Shown here piece after piece: positions 34,955 through 45,232 of a stretch of 64,000 bases of DNA (its first letter is position 1; every line of letters begins with the position of its first letter). Below the pieces are notes generated by a model. That model ran no database searches and had not been told where the DNA came from. It was given only the letters and a program-made list of their open reading frames with translations. The stretch comes from Cyathus striatus (taxonomy: Eukaryota > Basidiomycota > Agaricomycetes > Agaricales > Nidulariaceae): contig JAOVFP010000013.1 of the NCBI GenBank assembly GCA_025738555.1, positions 3,596,001 through 3,660,000 of the forward strand, read 5' to 3'. The position numbers and the translations under genes were made by a program.

Positions 34955-36738
34955 GAACTCTCAGCTGAGTTCGCCGAGGGAGTTGCCTCAGTAGAGGTGG
35001 CAGTGGCTGCATGGGCTTTGGTGGCAGAGGCTGCCTTTTGACAGTCCTTGGCCTGATGACTGGTGTTGCCACAGAATAGGCAAAGCTTCTGGTCTAGGCA
35101 ATGTTTATGTTCCTCCGGGGTAAGCTTCCCGTCAGAACCAAGCTTCCCAGTCAAGTCTGGCACCTTGGACTGGTTCTGCTTTTGCTTGTTCTTGGGTTTC
35201 CCCAAGGACAAAGCAGAGGTAGAAGAGGCGGAGGAGGAGGTAGAGGAGGATGGAGTCTTGGAGGAGGAGGAAGAATTTGAAGTTGACTTCGAATTCTGAT
35301 TGCCCTTGGGCTTCTCCAAAGACTTGGCAGCAGACTTGCTGTGCTTCTCCTCAATGTTGCGCTTGGTGTTGCACTCCCAATGCCTCTGATCGTAGCCCTG
35401 GGCTACCTTCTTAGTCCCGGCAAGAGTGGTAGGCCAGCCTTGCTCTCGATGAGAGAGAGCATCCTTCAGATGAGGACAAAGGCCACAGTAGTAGGTCGAG
35501 TTGAGGGCAGCATCATCCCAAGGCAAGAGTGCAGCATATTCATTAAATTTGATCTCATAGGTGGTGAGATGCTGATTATCCTCCATGTGGAGGGAGAATA
35601 TGCAGATTTCAGCTTCACCAACAGGGTTGGTATGGCTGAAATGAGTATGGAGGAGCTGAATGAAGTAGCCCCATGAATCCATCCATGGCTCATATGCACC
35701 ATCATTGAGATGGGTGGCAAATAGATTGCTGGCAGAGCCATGGAGGAAAGTCAACGCATAGTTGACTTTAGAGGCATCATCCGGGTACAACTGAGGGTTG
35801 TTCCGGAATACCAAGCAGACTTGCATAATGAAGGGCTCCAGCTTAAGCGTGTTGGAGTCGTCGAAGTTGTCCGGCTGGTTAACCTTCTTCTCCTGAATGG
35901 GAGGAGGAGGTGGTGGAGGTGGTGGTGGTGGAGCAAAGTAACCTGCCACAGAGGCCACCATTTCCAGGATTTCATCTCAGATGAAATTGTAATGGCATCT
36001 TGCAGTTGGGCAACGAGGGTCTTGATAGTCATCCCTTGAGGGAGGCCTAGAAGGAGGCTCAGAGGGGTCAGAGGGAGGACCTCTGGGGCGATTTGGTCTG
36101 CCAGGACCATTGCCACCAGCACCTGCCTGCTCATCATCATCCCCTGGCTCATCATCTCCTGGCTTGTTGCTGTCATCTCCAGATCCATCACTATCATTGT
36201 CTCCATCTCCAGGTTGGTCACCATTGTCTCCATTATCATCTGGAGGGTCATTGTTCCCAACTCTGGCAGAATTACCACTGGAGGGAGGTGGAGGTGGAGG
36301 TGGTCCTCCACTGCCTGAAGCTACAGGCCATTGAGTGGGCAGCAAAGTGGATGTGGGTGCTTGCTGCTGATGTGTGGCAGCACTGTCCAGAGAATATTGA
36401 GTATCCACCAGTTCAATAGACATGGTGGGGGTAAGGGTGGGGTCATAAGGAATGCTCAATGGAATTGGGCAGGGTGCATGCAGTTGATTGCTGTGAACCA
36501 GCTGAAGTTCACGAGCTGCATGATGAGTGGAGGTAATTCCTCCAGAAATGAGAGCACTAGCTGAGGGTGGGGCATTCCGCCAAGAGAGAGGTGGAGCAGA
36601 GTCAATACAACGAGGCGTGCTGGCATTGTTATGTTCGCGAGCTTGCTGGGCAGCTAAACGATTGCTACAACACACATTGTTTTGCTGCTGTTCATGGCTC
36701 CTAGCATGTGCAGTCTGAGTCTGCATGCAGGTAGCCAT
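34945..36738 (-). pseudogene. gag: Ty3/gypsy gag
   Basis: The first in-frame ATG after the LTR is at 36738. One frame of about 597 residues is interrupted by a single TGA at 35977-35979, plausibly CGA. The N-terminal part is Gln/Ala-rich, then Pro/Gly/Asp-rich (36050-36330). After a polyproline run near 35890-35930 comes a gag domain with WMDSWGYFIQLLHTHF (about 35650). A CCHC knuckle CLFCGNTSHQAKDC lies at about 35040-35085. The stop TAG at 34945-34947 directly follows the slippery A7 sequence. The protein forms the particle and packages RNA in this family. Confidence 0.85.
34948..34954 (-). promoter_or_regulatory. Probable -1 ribosomal frameshift site between gag and pol
   Basis: On the minus strand the gag frame reads TCA AAA AAA TAG. 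The A_AAA_AAA heptamer matches the X_XXY_YYZ rule and lies exactly before the gag stop. The -1 frame then continues ATA GAG AGC into pol without a stop. Downstream GC-rich sequence could form a stem, not assessed. Confidence 0.7.
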
Positions 36739-36789
36739 GAGAGAAAGAAAGGCATTATGAGAGGAATCCAAGGTGGTAGTTTCATATAC

Positions 36790-37441
36790 TGTCACAACCG
36801 TGCCCCTAGCCTGACTTGGCGGTGGAGTACGAGAAGGTGACTGTGGAGAAACAAGGGGTGAGTATGGGACGAAAGCAGAGAACGAGAACTCAGGGGGTAG
36901 GACTTTGGCTTCAGCTTATGTGCTGCGCCCCTGGGATTCCTGGTCCTGTATTTCGGAGTAAGGGCAAGCCCTTCGGAGAAGACGAGAGACAAGGGGACAA
37001 GAGATGTAACTCAAGTCAGACTGAAGAGTGAGGATGTAGTTCAATACGAAACTGAGGACTAAGTACAAATTGAGTACTACTTAAATACTAGAGACTCGGA
37101 GTAAGTAAAGGCTGCTGGTGAGAAGTACGGTCAGGGTAGGCATACGTAGAATGAAGACTATAACTAATTAAACATAATAAAACACATTGGAGAAGTGAGT
37201 ATGTATGGTGGTGTAAAGTAAAACAGATAGTGGCGCACTTAAGAATGATAAGTGACTCACTATGAGATGTATACTACAATACTGAGGGGATAGCTCAGTA
37301 GGGTGGAAGAAAGGAAACAAAAGTAATCTATGTACAGTAAGCAATAAGTAATACTAAAAGCATAAGCAAGGTTTGGAGTAAACAAAGGATAAGATGGAGT
37401 AAGGCATAGGAGTCTGGAGGTAGGCGATACAGGATATGACA
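36790..37441 (-). repeat. LTR-B of the complete element, 5' LTR for gag-pol
   Basis: 652 bp, in the same orientation as 28433-29095. In the first 230 bp roughly ten of eleven differences between the two are CG in one copy and TG or CA in the other. Confidence 0.95.
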
Positions 37442-37446
37442 GTGAT

Positions 37447-37725
37447 ACATCTTGGCACACTTGTCACTGTGTGACATGTTGAAAAAAGCGTGACTTGTGT
37501 GACATGTCTTGTCACACTTGTCACTATGTGATATGCTGGAAAAAGTGTGACATGTGTGACATGTTGGAACAAGCGTGACAATACATGAAAAGTGTGATGG
37601 CTATGATACTGTGACAACGTGTCACACATGTCACAATGTGTGACATGTGTGAGGACTGTGGGAAACTATAGTCTAGGTAAGTGTGATAACTGTGCACACT
37701 TGTCCTAGTGTGTCATTCAGGAAGT
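37447..37725. mobile_element. Foldback element, right arm
   Basis: Inverted copy of 28087-28355, ending CATTCAGGAAGT. Both arms share GTGTGCACAGTTATCACAC-type and ACTATAGTTTCCCACAG blocks. Removing the Ty3/gypsy insertion and one GTGAT restores a hairpin-forming element. Confidence 0.75.
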
Positions 37726-37910
37726 CTCAACTGACTCTCAACTGACTCTAATGAGACTCTCAATTGACTATTGAGACTCAGTTAAGAGTCAAATGACAGT
37801 CAGATGTGAGTCTAATCTGACTTCTGAGACTTAGTTGAGAGTCAGATGAGAGTCAGGTGAGACCATTGCTACTTATATGAGAGTCAGGTGAGAGTCAGTT
37901 GATAGGAAAT
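37726..37910. repeat. GACTCTCAACTGA-type repeat, right part
   Basis: Degenerate tandem and inverted copies of GAGAGTCAGTTGATAG and complement, matching the array at 27680-27960. Confidence 0.65.
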
Positions 37911-38672
37911 ACCAGCCATTGATGTAGCCAAGATGTAGCACTTGTCAGTCATCAGACCTCAGCATATGAAAATTCACCTCTACTTTCTTATTAAACTCTC
38001 TTGGCAACATAGACCTTTAACATGAATCTCAAGTAGAAGATGATGAATGTAGTTTTATGCTACTGTGTTGGGCAGCTGAGTTAGGCTCAAAGAGAGATAT
38101 AAACTCTGGCTGCATATTCATTACTTTTGTGTGTTGATACCAGAATATGTACATGATATTTCAACTGTGCTACTTGGCACTAAATTAAGACTAATACTAA
38201 TACATATTATACAATTGAGATATTTCATGTACCATGCCCATACCCCTGTAGTGTAATTGCATTATTTTACATTCTTTATGTTAATAAATATTTCAACATC
38301 ATTCAATTGAACTTCCATCTATTAAATACACTATAAACTTGTATGTAACTTATTTCTCCCCCCAATTAACAATGATGTAGGCTATGTTGTGTGCTCCCCC
38401 ATCATGATATTGGTTCTTAACTACAGTTTAATTACTAGAAAGTATTGTACATGTACTTAATCTATTGCCTTTAGCCATTGAATGGAATATATATAGCACA
38501 CACATAATTTCATTATGGAATTAAACTAGATACACAGTGCCTGAGATGAAATTCTCTGTGAAATGGAATTGTCATAAAGTTAATTTTGCTATAGGAATAG
38601 CTGGTATATTATACTAAAATTGAATGTAATTTCATGATAGTTAATTCTTGTAAAACTTATCATTCTTACAGT
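37911..38672. other. Unassigned AT-rich sequence
   Basis: No gene, RNA or repeat unit recognised in this stretch. Confidence 0.4.
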
Positions 38673-38835
38673 AGGTGATATAAGTACAAGTAAATTTGCT
38701 TTGCCATTGTACCAAACTTATGAACCCTTATCATGACTCACAATAGGCAATATAAGCACAAATAAGTATGCTTTGCTATTGTACCAAACTTATGAATACT
38801 TATCATGCCTCACAATAGGCAATATAAGTACAATT
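38673..38835. repeat. 72-bp tandem repeat, 2.3 copies
   Basis: Starts at 38673, 38745 and 38817 with AGGYRATATAAG. Shared blocks are TTGTACCAAACTTATGAA and CTTATCATG. AT-rich, non-coding. Confidence 0.75.
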
Positions 38836-39039
38836 AAGTTGAATTACCTCAAATTAGTAACATTTGGACATAGGTACACCTTAGATTTACTAATATTACT
38901 AATTTAGCTGATAGGGATTTTCCTGATGTGAGTTCATATGCTTTTTATGGTTGCATGACTTGCTTGAGATGCATGCCACACACAATTCATCTTACAGCAA
39001 TTAAGGCTTGTATTTATTAAATCATCTGTAACTCATGTT

Positions 39040-39418
39040 CTGACAGAAATCACAGCTTTTGGAAAGTATTGGGGTTCTCAGTTCCATGGAGAGTTGCAAG
39101 GCCAATTCAAGAAGTGGATTGTACCAAGAGAGTGTTATTCTTTCACTGGACTCACTGCATGATGATGAGGCAGCATCTTTTGATCCAGATGAAGATGATA
39201 ATGTTAATGAGAGTGTTGCATTCATGTCTCCATTCAGTGCAATTTTTAAGGTAATATTTTGTCAAGTGCTCACATAAATCTTAAGTCTCATTGATAATAT
39301 CATTGTCCAGCTTCAAAAAATTGTCCAGGCAGTTTGTTCAAGTCCTCAATGTCAACAGACATAGATTAAAGAGGTTTCCATGTTGATATGAGAGGGAAAT
39401 TCAGAGATTGGCGACACC
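39040..39418 (+). pseudogene. hAT transposase 3, middle exons before the insertion
   Basis: An exon bounded by an AG acceptor at about 39052 and a GTAATA donor at about 39250 encodes an acidic stretch (DPDEDDNVNES). The next exon, from about 39312, has LQKIVQAVCSSPQCQQT and resembles the region just before the hAT catalytic core. It stops at the target duplication GCGACACC (39411-39418), where a 5.8-kb hAT-type element is inserted. The frame continues at 45233. Confidence 0.65.
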
Positions 39419-40515
39419 TAGGGAAGTGCACAGGTAACCTGTGGGTGTTTAGATGCTGACCCGCACCCATACCTGCTGGAGCCCTTACCCATGAACCCAT
39501 GGGTATTTTTAGCATGGGTACTACAGGTTGCAGGTAACCCATGGGTTTTGTATTATTTAAATACAGTTTGAATTGGTTATGCCATAGTTTGGTAGTGATA
39601 AGACTAACTTTTAGAGTATGTTTATTTATGTAGTTTTAACACCTGTCATATCTGTGACAATCCCTGTACCATTGTCACAGGTGAAAGTTGATTTCACATA
39701 ATGACATGAATACAGCTAAATCACTCAAAGATAGAAAAGCAAACACTTAGAAAACTTAATAATACCTTAACAAACAACACTTAATATGCACTTCTATTTC
39801 ACTATTAATCAGGAAAACCATACACAAGTAACTAATCGATACACTAACAAATAAAGCTACATAAACACTAATAGTCCATCACCAATCAGAACAATTATAC
39901 ACAAACAAGTAACTACAATACCAGCTCATTATTAATCAAGATAAACATACACAAATACTTAGTCATACTACTGGACCAGCACTAATCAGAATAAACATCA
40001 TCATACAAACAACTACACCAAGACTAATATGTACAAATAATTATACCCTGTACAAAATAGGAAAGCTTTTAGGTACAAACAAAAGAGCACCATTGTTCTC
40101 AAGAGCTATTAATAGCACAACCATTGTGCTAAATATACCCATTGTTCTTTCAAGTACTATTAATAGCATTTCTATTGTGCTAAATATACCCATTGTCTAA
40201 GATGCTGACTCATGCATCCTAAATTGGAGAACAATGGAGAAAAAGGATGACTCATACTTTCCCCAGTTGGAGAACAATGGGAAAGTAGGTGTGGGATATG
40301 ATTAGTCAGCAGGAGGGTAAAAGGCATATAAGGAGGAGGATTTGGCCTGTAGAATTAACAACTTATACCTAGTTTACATTTGTTTGTATCCCTTTGCAGT
40401 TGTAGCACACAACCCTTACCTACTAAATATAACCTATATATTTCCCCTCTACCCAGTACATGTATTGTCAGAGTCACATATAAAGTGTCAATAGTAAAGT
40501 GTGAAACTAATTTGT

Positions 40516-40690
40516 ATTATTTGTGTCTACTCAGACAGTAAGGCACCGTATCTTCATAAAGTAACAGCAGCAGCAGCATCGTATTTGTGTCCACTCAGAT
40601 AGTGAGGCACCATATCTTCATAAAAGTAACAGCAGCAGCAGCATCGTATTTGTGTCCACTCAGATAGTGAGACACCATAATCTTGTAAAT
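40516..40690. repeat. 65-bp tandem repeat, about 2.5 copies
   Basis: Units begin GTATTTGTGTCCACTCAGA at 40581 and 40646, with a variant at 40516, and contain AACAGCAGCAGCAGCATC. Confidence 0.8.
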
Positions 40691-40705
40691 TATATACATG
40701 CAGAT

Positions 40706-41632
40706 CCTAAAAGTGATGGCAGTTCCCATGCATATGAAGAATCGTCCATTGCCTCGTTTGACGTATCATACATTCAAAACTGCATCGGCTTCTTTCAAAC
40801 TTTGGTTATGTGTAATATATAATGTATTCTACTGGATTACAAATTTTAATGCTGTTTAAATGATAGCATGTTGTGATATGCTTGTTTCAACTCATCAGCT
40901 ATATGTGTGTGATATACCTTATTAATTTGCTCATAAAAGTCTCCATAGTATGATTGTCATTAAGATATCATGGGAATTTGGACTTCCAAAGATAATATAC
41001 ACCATGTAAAAATATAAAATAGAAAGGACATTCCAGCATAAAGATATCATGCTATAAAAATAATCCTTCCTCATTTTCAATGTTGCAAGACTCAGAAATG
41101 TTGTAATATTTTCTCTATAGATGAATATAATGTGATGGTGCTTCATTAACGTACATAGAAGTATTTCTGTAGATAAATGGTCTGCATAAAAGCTGTCATT
41201 GTCTCAATTATACAGTAATATTCTATAGTAGAGAAAGAAGCACACATGCCAATTCAGTGTGATGAATATTAAGCCTTAAATTATTCATAGTTGGATGGGA
41301 GAACATTCATATAACTTTGGGTGTGGATTACATGGTATGTATACTATAGTATAGAGAAGAATCATAGCATTCTGGGGCCCAGAAGGAATTATATAATTCA
41401 ATTTATTCATCTCAGAATGAGAGTGCATATTTATAAGGAAATAGCTTATAACACACTATTGAATAATCATATCATAATGAAAATTTACACTCCTATGAGA
41501 CATCATATGTAGAACATATTAACAAAATTATAAAACATTTCAAGCAATAGGTGGTAAACTAGACTAGGTATGATACACCATATTATTCGCCAAAAGCGTG
41601 GGAACTGCCATCACTTTTGGGAACTGCGTGTA
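40706..41632. repeat. Inverted-repeat pair around 0.9 kb of AT-rich sequence
   Basis: CTAAAAGTGATGGCAGTTCC at about 40708 is the complement of GGAACTGCCATCACTTTTGG at about 41610. The interior is AT-rich with no gene. It may be a small inverted-repeat transposon; no clear target duplication was found. Confidence 0.55.
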
Positions 41633-42549
41633 TATGTGCCCCAGTTGTGAAGTAAGAAGCAGAAACCGTCAGGGACCTCAGCTCCACTTCAACCTTCAAC
41701 ATAATAGTGACCTATATCTTCAGCCTACCCTTTACCTGCAAGCCCTTGCCACAATCCTAGTTGTTGTGCTTGCTATTTGCCTACTCTTCTAAACTTACCT
41801 ACCCACCTCTACACTTAAATATACACCTGTGTTCATCACCAAACCTCTTGAGTTAAGGAGAATATCTACAAATAATATCCCCCAACACTCAGGTGCAAAG
41901 CACAAATAAAGTCACTTCCTGCTAACCACCTTAGATATTTATTATCTTAAACTGACACCATTGGAGTCAACTCCGGGTTTACTCTGCTTTTAGTATGTTT
42001 CCTCCAGACTATGTATACTTATTATATATCGAACTTTTCCTTACTAATGTTTACTTGTAACTGTTTACTTGTTCCTTCCCTTTAATATTACTACCTCGTT
42101 CTCCAGCCATGGCCATTTCTCCTATGACTATAATCTAGAGGCATACTACTAGTTTTACTATGGTCTACATTCTATGGAGTTTACTTACCCCTAGGATGCC
42201 ACATACCCATGGGTATTACTCCATATGCATTCGGACAAAGTAGTTTACTATATAAACTACTCCTGTAATGTAGATAGACTTCAGTTTCAAATCAACTACA
42301 TTTACACCCTTTCTCCCACTTGAGCCTTGAGCCAACTCCGCTATTTTGCCACTTACTCTGCTTTGTTCTAAATATGGAACTGGAAGTCCAAGGGGTGCAA
42401 CACACAAGTTGAAGCCAATGTTCCACTGCTCCTGTACTTGTTCACTACCTCCACACACCCTACTAATGTGTTACAAGTTACTCTGCTACTTAGACTATCT
42501 CCTCCAAGGTTCTTGTCCCTAGTGGAATAGAATAGGATGTGACAACACC

Positions 42550-43835
42550 ACCAACAAAGAACATAAAGTTCAAGTTAGATTATATTTAGTTCAAGGGCAC
42601 AAGAGTTTCAAGTATAGTAAAGTGAACAATGTATTTAATAGTAGATAACACAATTGCTTTCAAGTACTTCCAGAACAGACTTCAGACTTCAGATTTATAC
42701 TTCAGAATCCAATATCAATTTCAGATGTACTCTACTGTGAGAATGGAAGTACAGCCAGTGTGGTGCTTAAGGTATTCTAAGGTATGTCTAACTACTTATA
42801 TACTTAATTACATGGCAATGGTCTCATGCGTGATGGGATAGGTATAGTAGAACTGTATCATAGGTATTGAAATATTACTAAGTCCCCAAGAGGTGTTGTT
42901 CAACCTCCACATGTGAAACCATGCAGATGCACTCTGTTTCAGAGGCACATCAAGTGCTGCACTATGCTATTAATAGGCACACATCAAGACATGTGCTAAT
43001 ACATGTGCTAATATTGGTTAAGTACTTGGATATAATGGACACCAGTGTTTCTGGTACTGGTGTGTCTGATGGCACCACCCAATGTGCCATGGGTAGTATT
43101 CAGCATGCATTTCAAAGTCCTGGGGGCATGTGGTTTCCTGCATGGTGGCAGTTTTACACAAGAGAGATATATGGCCTGTTCTGGGCTATTCGAGAGACTG
43201 CATGATAGCTATGAGTTGCAGTATCTGGCAGGACCAGTGGTACTAAGAACTCTCTAGTCCAAAGTATTTCCCTGAAACTATGTGATTGTCTGGCATAGTA
43301 CTGGGAGCATCATTCTGGGTATGTAGAAGTACTAATACATTCCATAGTAGTATCTTTGGGTCTTTTCCTTATGGTATAGCTATCTAGTACTTTGTAATTT
43401 ATGTAGGAATCTTTGAGCTGCCCAAATATATTGTCATCATGTTGAATCCCTTAATTAGTATTGGAGGTGATACTTTGACTGGCAGTGCAGGACTCAACTC
43501 CAGCCCCCAGACTCCTCTCTTGATAGTGTACTCAAGTAGAATACTTTAGCTGGTGGCTTGGGACTTGCCCCAACTCTTGGACTCTCAGGCTTGATTCACT
43601 ATATTATATTACTGATACTAGATGGCTATTTTATTTTGAAAAATAGCTTTATTATTTTACTAGGTGTATCAGTAGGCTTTTTGGACAATTAAAATTTGAA
43701 GTCAAATTCATTATAACACAACCACTTCACAACTGGTATACATCATAAGAGTTAAAATAGCAATAGTAGGGTAATATAGATGCAAAACAACATTGATTGC
43801 ATAGTTATAATAACATGAGAAGCATGGAAATTAAG
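42550..43835. other. Unassigned interior of the 5.8-kb element
   Basis: No recognisable gene. A short imperfect direct repeat, GACT(C/T)-containing with CTCAACTCC and CCCCAACTC, is near 43490-43580. The open frame at 42921-43205 has no recognisable domain. Confidence 0.35.
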
Positions 43836-43839
43836 ATGG

Positions 43840-44045
43840 CATCATTTGAAAAGCTAGCAGCATTTAAACAATGTCAGCATCATTTAAATGCAGCTGGCAT
43901 TGTTTATACAAAGCCATCAAAGTTTAAAACAATGCTAGCTTCATTTATATAAAGGTAGATATATTTAAATAATGGACTGACAAGGTGGCATCATTTGAAC
44001 ACTGCTAGCAATGTTCAAACAAAGCTGACAACATTTAAACAAAGC
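43840..44045. repeat. Degenerate minisatellite with GCTAGCA and CATTTAAAC units
   Basis: About eight divergent copies of a 20-30-bp unit combining AGCTAGCA and CATTTAAACAA. Confidence 0.6.
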
Positions 44046-44059
44046 TGGTGTCATTAGAT

Positions 44060-44945
44060 ACAAGTGTAGACATGAATGTAGAGCCACAGAGACAAGGAAA
44101 TCTGAACATATATCAAAAGATAAGCATAGAGACAAAGGTATGACCTCAGTAATGAAGAGAGAACCATGGAGAACCATGGATACAAGGAAATAAGCATAAA
44201 GATGAAGAGAGAATCACCCAGACAAGGAAGTAAGCACATATATAGAGAAATAAGCATACAGACAAAGTTATGACTTCAAATATAAGGATATGACCACAAA
44301 GACAAAGAGAGAATGATATAGACAAAGAGAGAATCACAGAGATGAAAGGAAAACAACAGAAATGAAGGGAGAACCATAGAGACAAAGAAATAGGCATGGA
44401 AACAAAGAGAGAATCACAGAGACAAGAAAATAAGAACATGTACAAAGAAATAAGCATAGACACATTTATGACTTCATCAATGAGGATAGAAGCACAGACA
44501 CAAAGATAGAACCAAAGAAATGAATGGAGAGCTATAAAAACAAAGTGAATGCCTCAGAGACAAGGAAATAAGCATACAGATGAAGTTATGACTTCAGATA
44601 TGACAATATGAGTACAGACATGAAGTGGGAATCACATAGATGAATTGAGAATCGCTGAAATGAGGAGGAAGCCACAGATACAAGGAAATAAGCACAGAGA
44701 CAAAGAGAAAACTAAAGAAACAAAGTGAGAACCACAGAAGTGAAGGGAAAGCTACAGAAACAAGGAAATGAGGACATAGATCAAGAAATAATCATAGAGA
44801 CAAAGGTATGAATTCAAACATGAGGATAATAGTGCAGAAAACCACAGAGATCAAGGAAGAACTTAAGAGACAAAGATATGAGAATAGTGATGAAGAAAAG
44901 GACACAGAGACCAAGCAAGAGTGCAGAGATGAGCCACAAAGACAA
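44060..44945. repeat. Purine-rich minisatellite, about 20-bp unit
   Basis: About 880 bp of degenerate repeats around AGAGACAAAGAGAGAATCAC and ACAAGGAAATAAGCATA. The plus strand is strongly purine-rich (A and G). The complementary strand gives a spurious hydrophobic open frame. Confidence 0.75.
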
Positions 44946-45232
44946 ACTTGAAGCAAGGGAGCAGCTTGAGAAATTATGTAAGTATGTAACCCGCAAGTTC
45001 AACAAAATGCAATAACTAAGTTTGACTGTGTGCTCATGTACATTTAGGTATGTCTGATAGTGTATAGTGCTTGTTCTCTTCATTATAGAAGGTAAATATA
45101 CTATTAATTTTGCAATTCCCATTGTCACAGGTTTCCATGGGTTGTGGGTACTTTGATACTGACCCACACCCATACCTGCTGACACCCATACCCATGACCC
45201 ATATGGGTTTGCTTTACCCATGCAGTACCCTA

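Larger units (their letters stand above)
28433..37441 (-). mobile_element. Complete Ty3/gypsy chromovirus-type retrotransposon
   Basis: A 9009-bp element with two LTRs (28433-29095, 36790-37441), a perfect 5-bp duplication GTGAT (28428-28432 and 37442-37446), gag and pol on the minus strand, a purine tract by the left LTR, and a chromodomain at the end of pol. About 2.1 kb between the pol stop and the left LTR carries a spliced gene on the plus strand. The gag and pol frames are each complete except for TGA codons. The LTR pair differs almost only at former CpG sites, so divergence cannot be converted simply into age. Confidence 0.95.
39674..41956. mobile_element. Unclassified 2.3-kb insertion in LTR-A copy 4
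   Basis: Starts GTCACAGGTGAAAG and ends TTAAACTGAC between ACCATT repeats. Taking one base more on each side gives TG...CA ends with a 4-bp CCAT duplication. There is no coding sequence. The left 0.8 kb looks LTR-like (a CATATAAGG box near 40326). It contains the tandem repeat at 40516-40690 and an inverted-repeat pair at 40706-41632. Confidence 0.6.
39654..42544. repeat. LTR-A copy 4, solo LTR carrying a 2.3-kb insertion
   Basis: Begins TGTCATATCTGTGACA and ends GGATGTGACA with perfect 5-bp duplication ACACC (39649-39653 and 42545-42549). Similarity to LTR-A is interrupted at ACCATT, duplicated at 39668-39673 and 41957-41962. Confidence 0.85.
39419..45232. mobile_element. 5.8-kb hAT-type element inserted in a hAT transposase gene
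   Basis: Inverted ends TAGGGAAGTGCACAGGTAA (left) and, complemented, TAGGGTACTGCATGGGTAA (right), with 8-bp duplications GCGACACC (39411-39418) and GTGACACC (45233-45240) that differ by one CpG transition. Subterminal CCCATGGGT and ACCCGCACCC motifs are present at both ends. No transposase is recognisable inside. It contains an LTR-A copy (39654-42544), the minisatellites at 43840-44945 and otherwise unassigned sequence. Removing it with one duplication restores the hAT frame as GDT-PLMLILDVKTW. Confidence 0.8.

Noticed and set aside
44054..44463. Hydrophobic minus-strand frames in the purine-rich minisatellite
   Set aside because: Repetitive Leu/Ser/Cys translation of the complementary pyrimidine-rich strand; looks like a membrane protein only by composition.
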